From an uncultured Gemella sp. (lineage in GTDB: Bacteria; Bacillota; Bacilli; Staphylococcales; Gemellaceae), in contig CAKMQO010000101.1 in assembly GCA_927911695.1 (NCBI GenBank), positions 1 through 6,310 of the forward strand: DNA of 6,310 nucleotides. The letters are read 5' to 3'. A program made the translations under genes and the position numbers. Of this stretch, positions 6,281-6,310 are shown piece after piece. Each line of letters starts with the position of its first letter. Within the stretch, counting starts at the first letter, position 1. The notes beneath the pieces were generated by a model. The model ran no database searches. It saw only the letters and a list, made by a program, of their open reading frames with translations, and had not been told where the DNA came from.

Positions 6281-6283
6281 AAG
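6281..6283 (+). other. Single-base deletion site in the E3 FAD-binding domain
   Basis: The repaired frame reads ATT AAG CAG CTC AAT TAG and stops at 6293-6295. Adding one A (AAA GCA GCT CAA TTA GGA GGA) gives IKAAQLGGKVA, the normal helix and strand after the GxGxxG motif of flavin disulfide reductases. One A is missing from a run of three. Confidence 0.8.
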
Positions 6284-6310
6284 CAGCTCAATTAGGAGGA
6301 AAAGTAGCGT

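Larger units (their letters stand above)
5862..6310 (+). pseudogene. acoL: Lipoylated dihydrolipoamide dehydrogenase E3 (AcoL/PdhD type), partial, two frameshifts as sequenced
   Basis: E3 reoxidises the dihydrolipoyl group of E2 with FAD and passes electrons to NAD+. The gene runs off the right edge: about 150 residues are visible, where lipoylated E3 proteins have roughly 560-590. Residues 1 to about 80 form a lipoyl domain with Lys43 in TDKVNME, nearly identical to that of E2. A charged Ala/Glu/Val linker follows, then the FAD-binding start EYDVAVIGGGPAGYVAA, with GGGPAG at about 130-135. As sequenced, the first frame stops at 6066-6068 after 68 residues. Restoring one base near 6042 continues the protein, and a second missing base near 6281 breaks it again. 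AAGGAG at 5846-5851 lies ten bases before the ATG. Lipoyl-E3 fusions are known in streptococci and Clostridium magnum. The catalytic CxxxxC disulfide lies outside the window. Confidence 0.88.

Overview
The window looks like a fragment of a low-GC Gram-positive (Firmicutes) chromosome. Reasons are the AT-rich codon use (TTA, ATT, AAA and GAA dominate), strong AGGAGG-type ribosome binding sites, very AT-rich spacers, and an acetoin/pyruvate dehydrogenase cluster of the streptococcal type in which E3 carries its own lipoyl domain. A Gemella-like or streptococcus-like relative fits best. That placement comes from family knowledge and general feel; no marker gene is present to prove it.

Layout. 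Positions 1-133 hold no gene. They contain a 24-base sequence (65-88) that, read on the minus strand, resembles the terminal inverted repeat of IS150-group IS3 elements, so an insertion sequence probably lies to the left of the window. Positions 134-1786 (minus strand) encode an intact LctP-family lactate permease. Positions 1787-2353 are a divergent, AT-rich control region with one plausible sigma-A promoter facing each way, a partial CcpA (cre)-like site and small repeats. From 2354 to the right edge a plus-strand operon encodes a 2-oxo acid dehydrogenase complex: E1 alpha (2354-3334), E1 beta (3390-4382), E2 acyltransferase (4414-5803, one frameshift) and the beginning of a lipoylated E3 dihydrolipoamide dehydrogenase (5862 to the edge, two frameshifts). 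Gene spacings are 55, 31 and 58 bases, each gap carrying a ribosome binding site and none an obvious terminator.

How the genes fit together. The permease moves lactate with protons across the membrane. Lactate dehydrogenase, not in the window, interconverts lactate and pyruvate. The complex oxidatively decarboxylates pyruvate, or cleaves acetoin, to give acetyl-CoA and NADH. The subunit sizes and the lipoyl-E3 architecture are of the type named acoABCL, but in streptococci such clusters are also annotated as, or act as, pyruvate dehydrogenase. The sequence alone does not settle the substrate.

The main anomaly is three single-base indels between 5523 and 6283, whereas everything before is intact. 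In each case the protein resumes perfectly in the shifted frame, so sequencing or assembly error near a contig end, or a very recent mutation, is more likely than old decay. Other points worth checking are the near-duplicate lipoyl domains of E2 and E3, two tandem E3-binding domains in E2, and an altered signature loop in the permease. I found no CRISPR array, RNA gene, phage gene or clearly new system.
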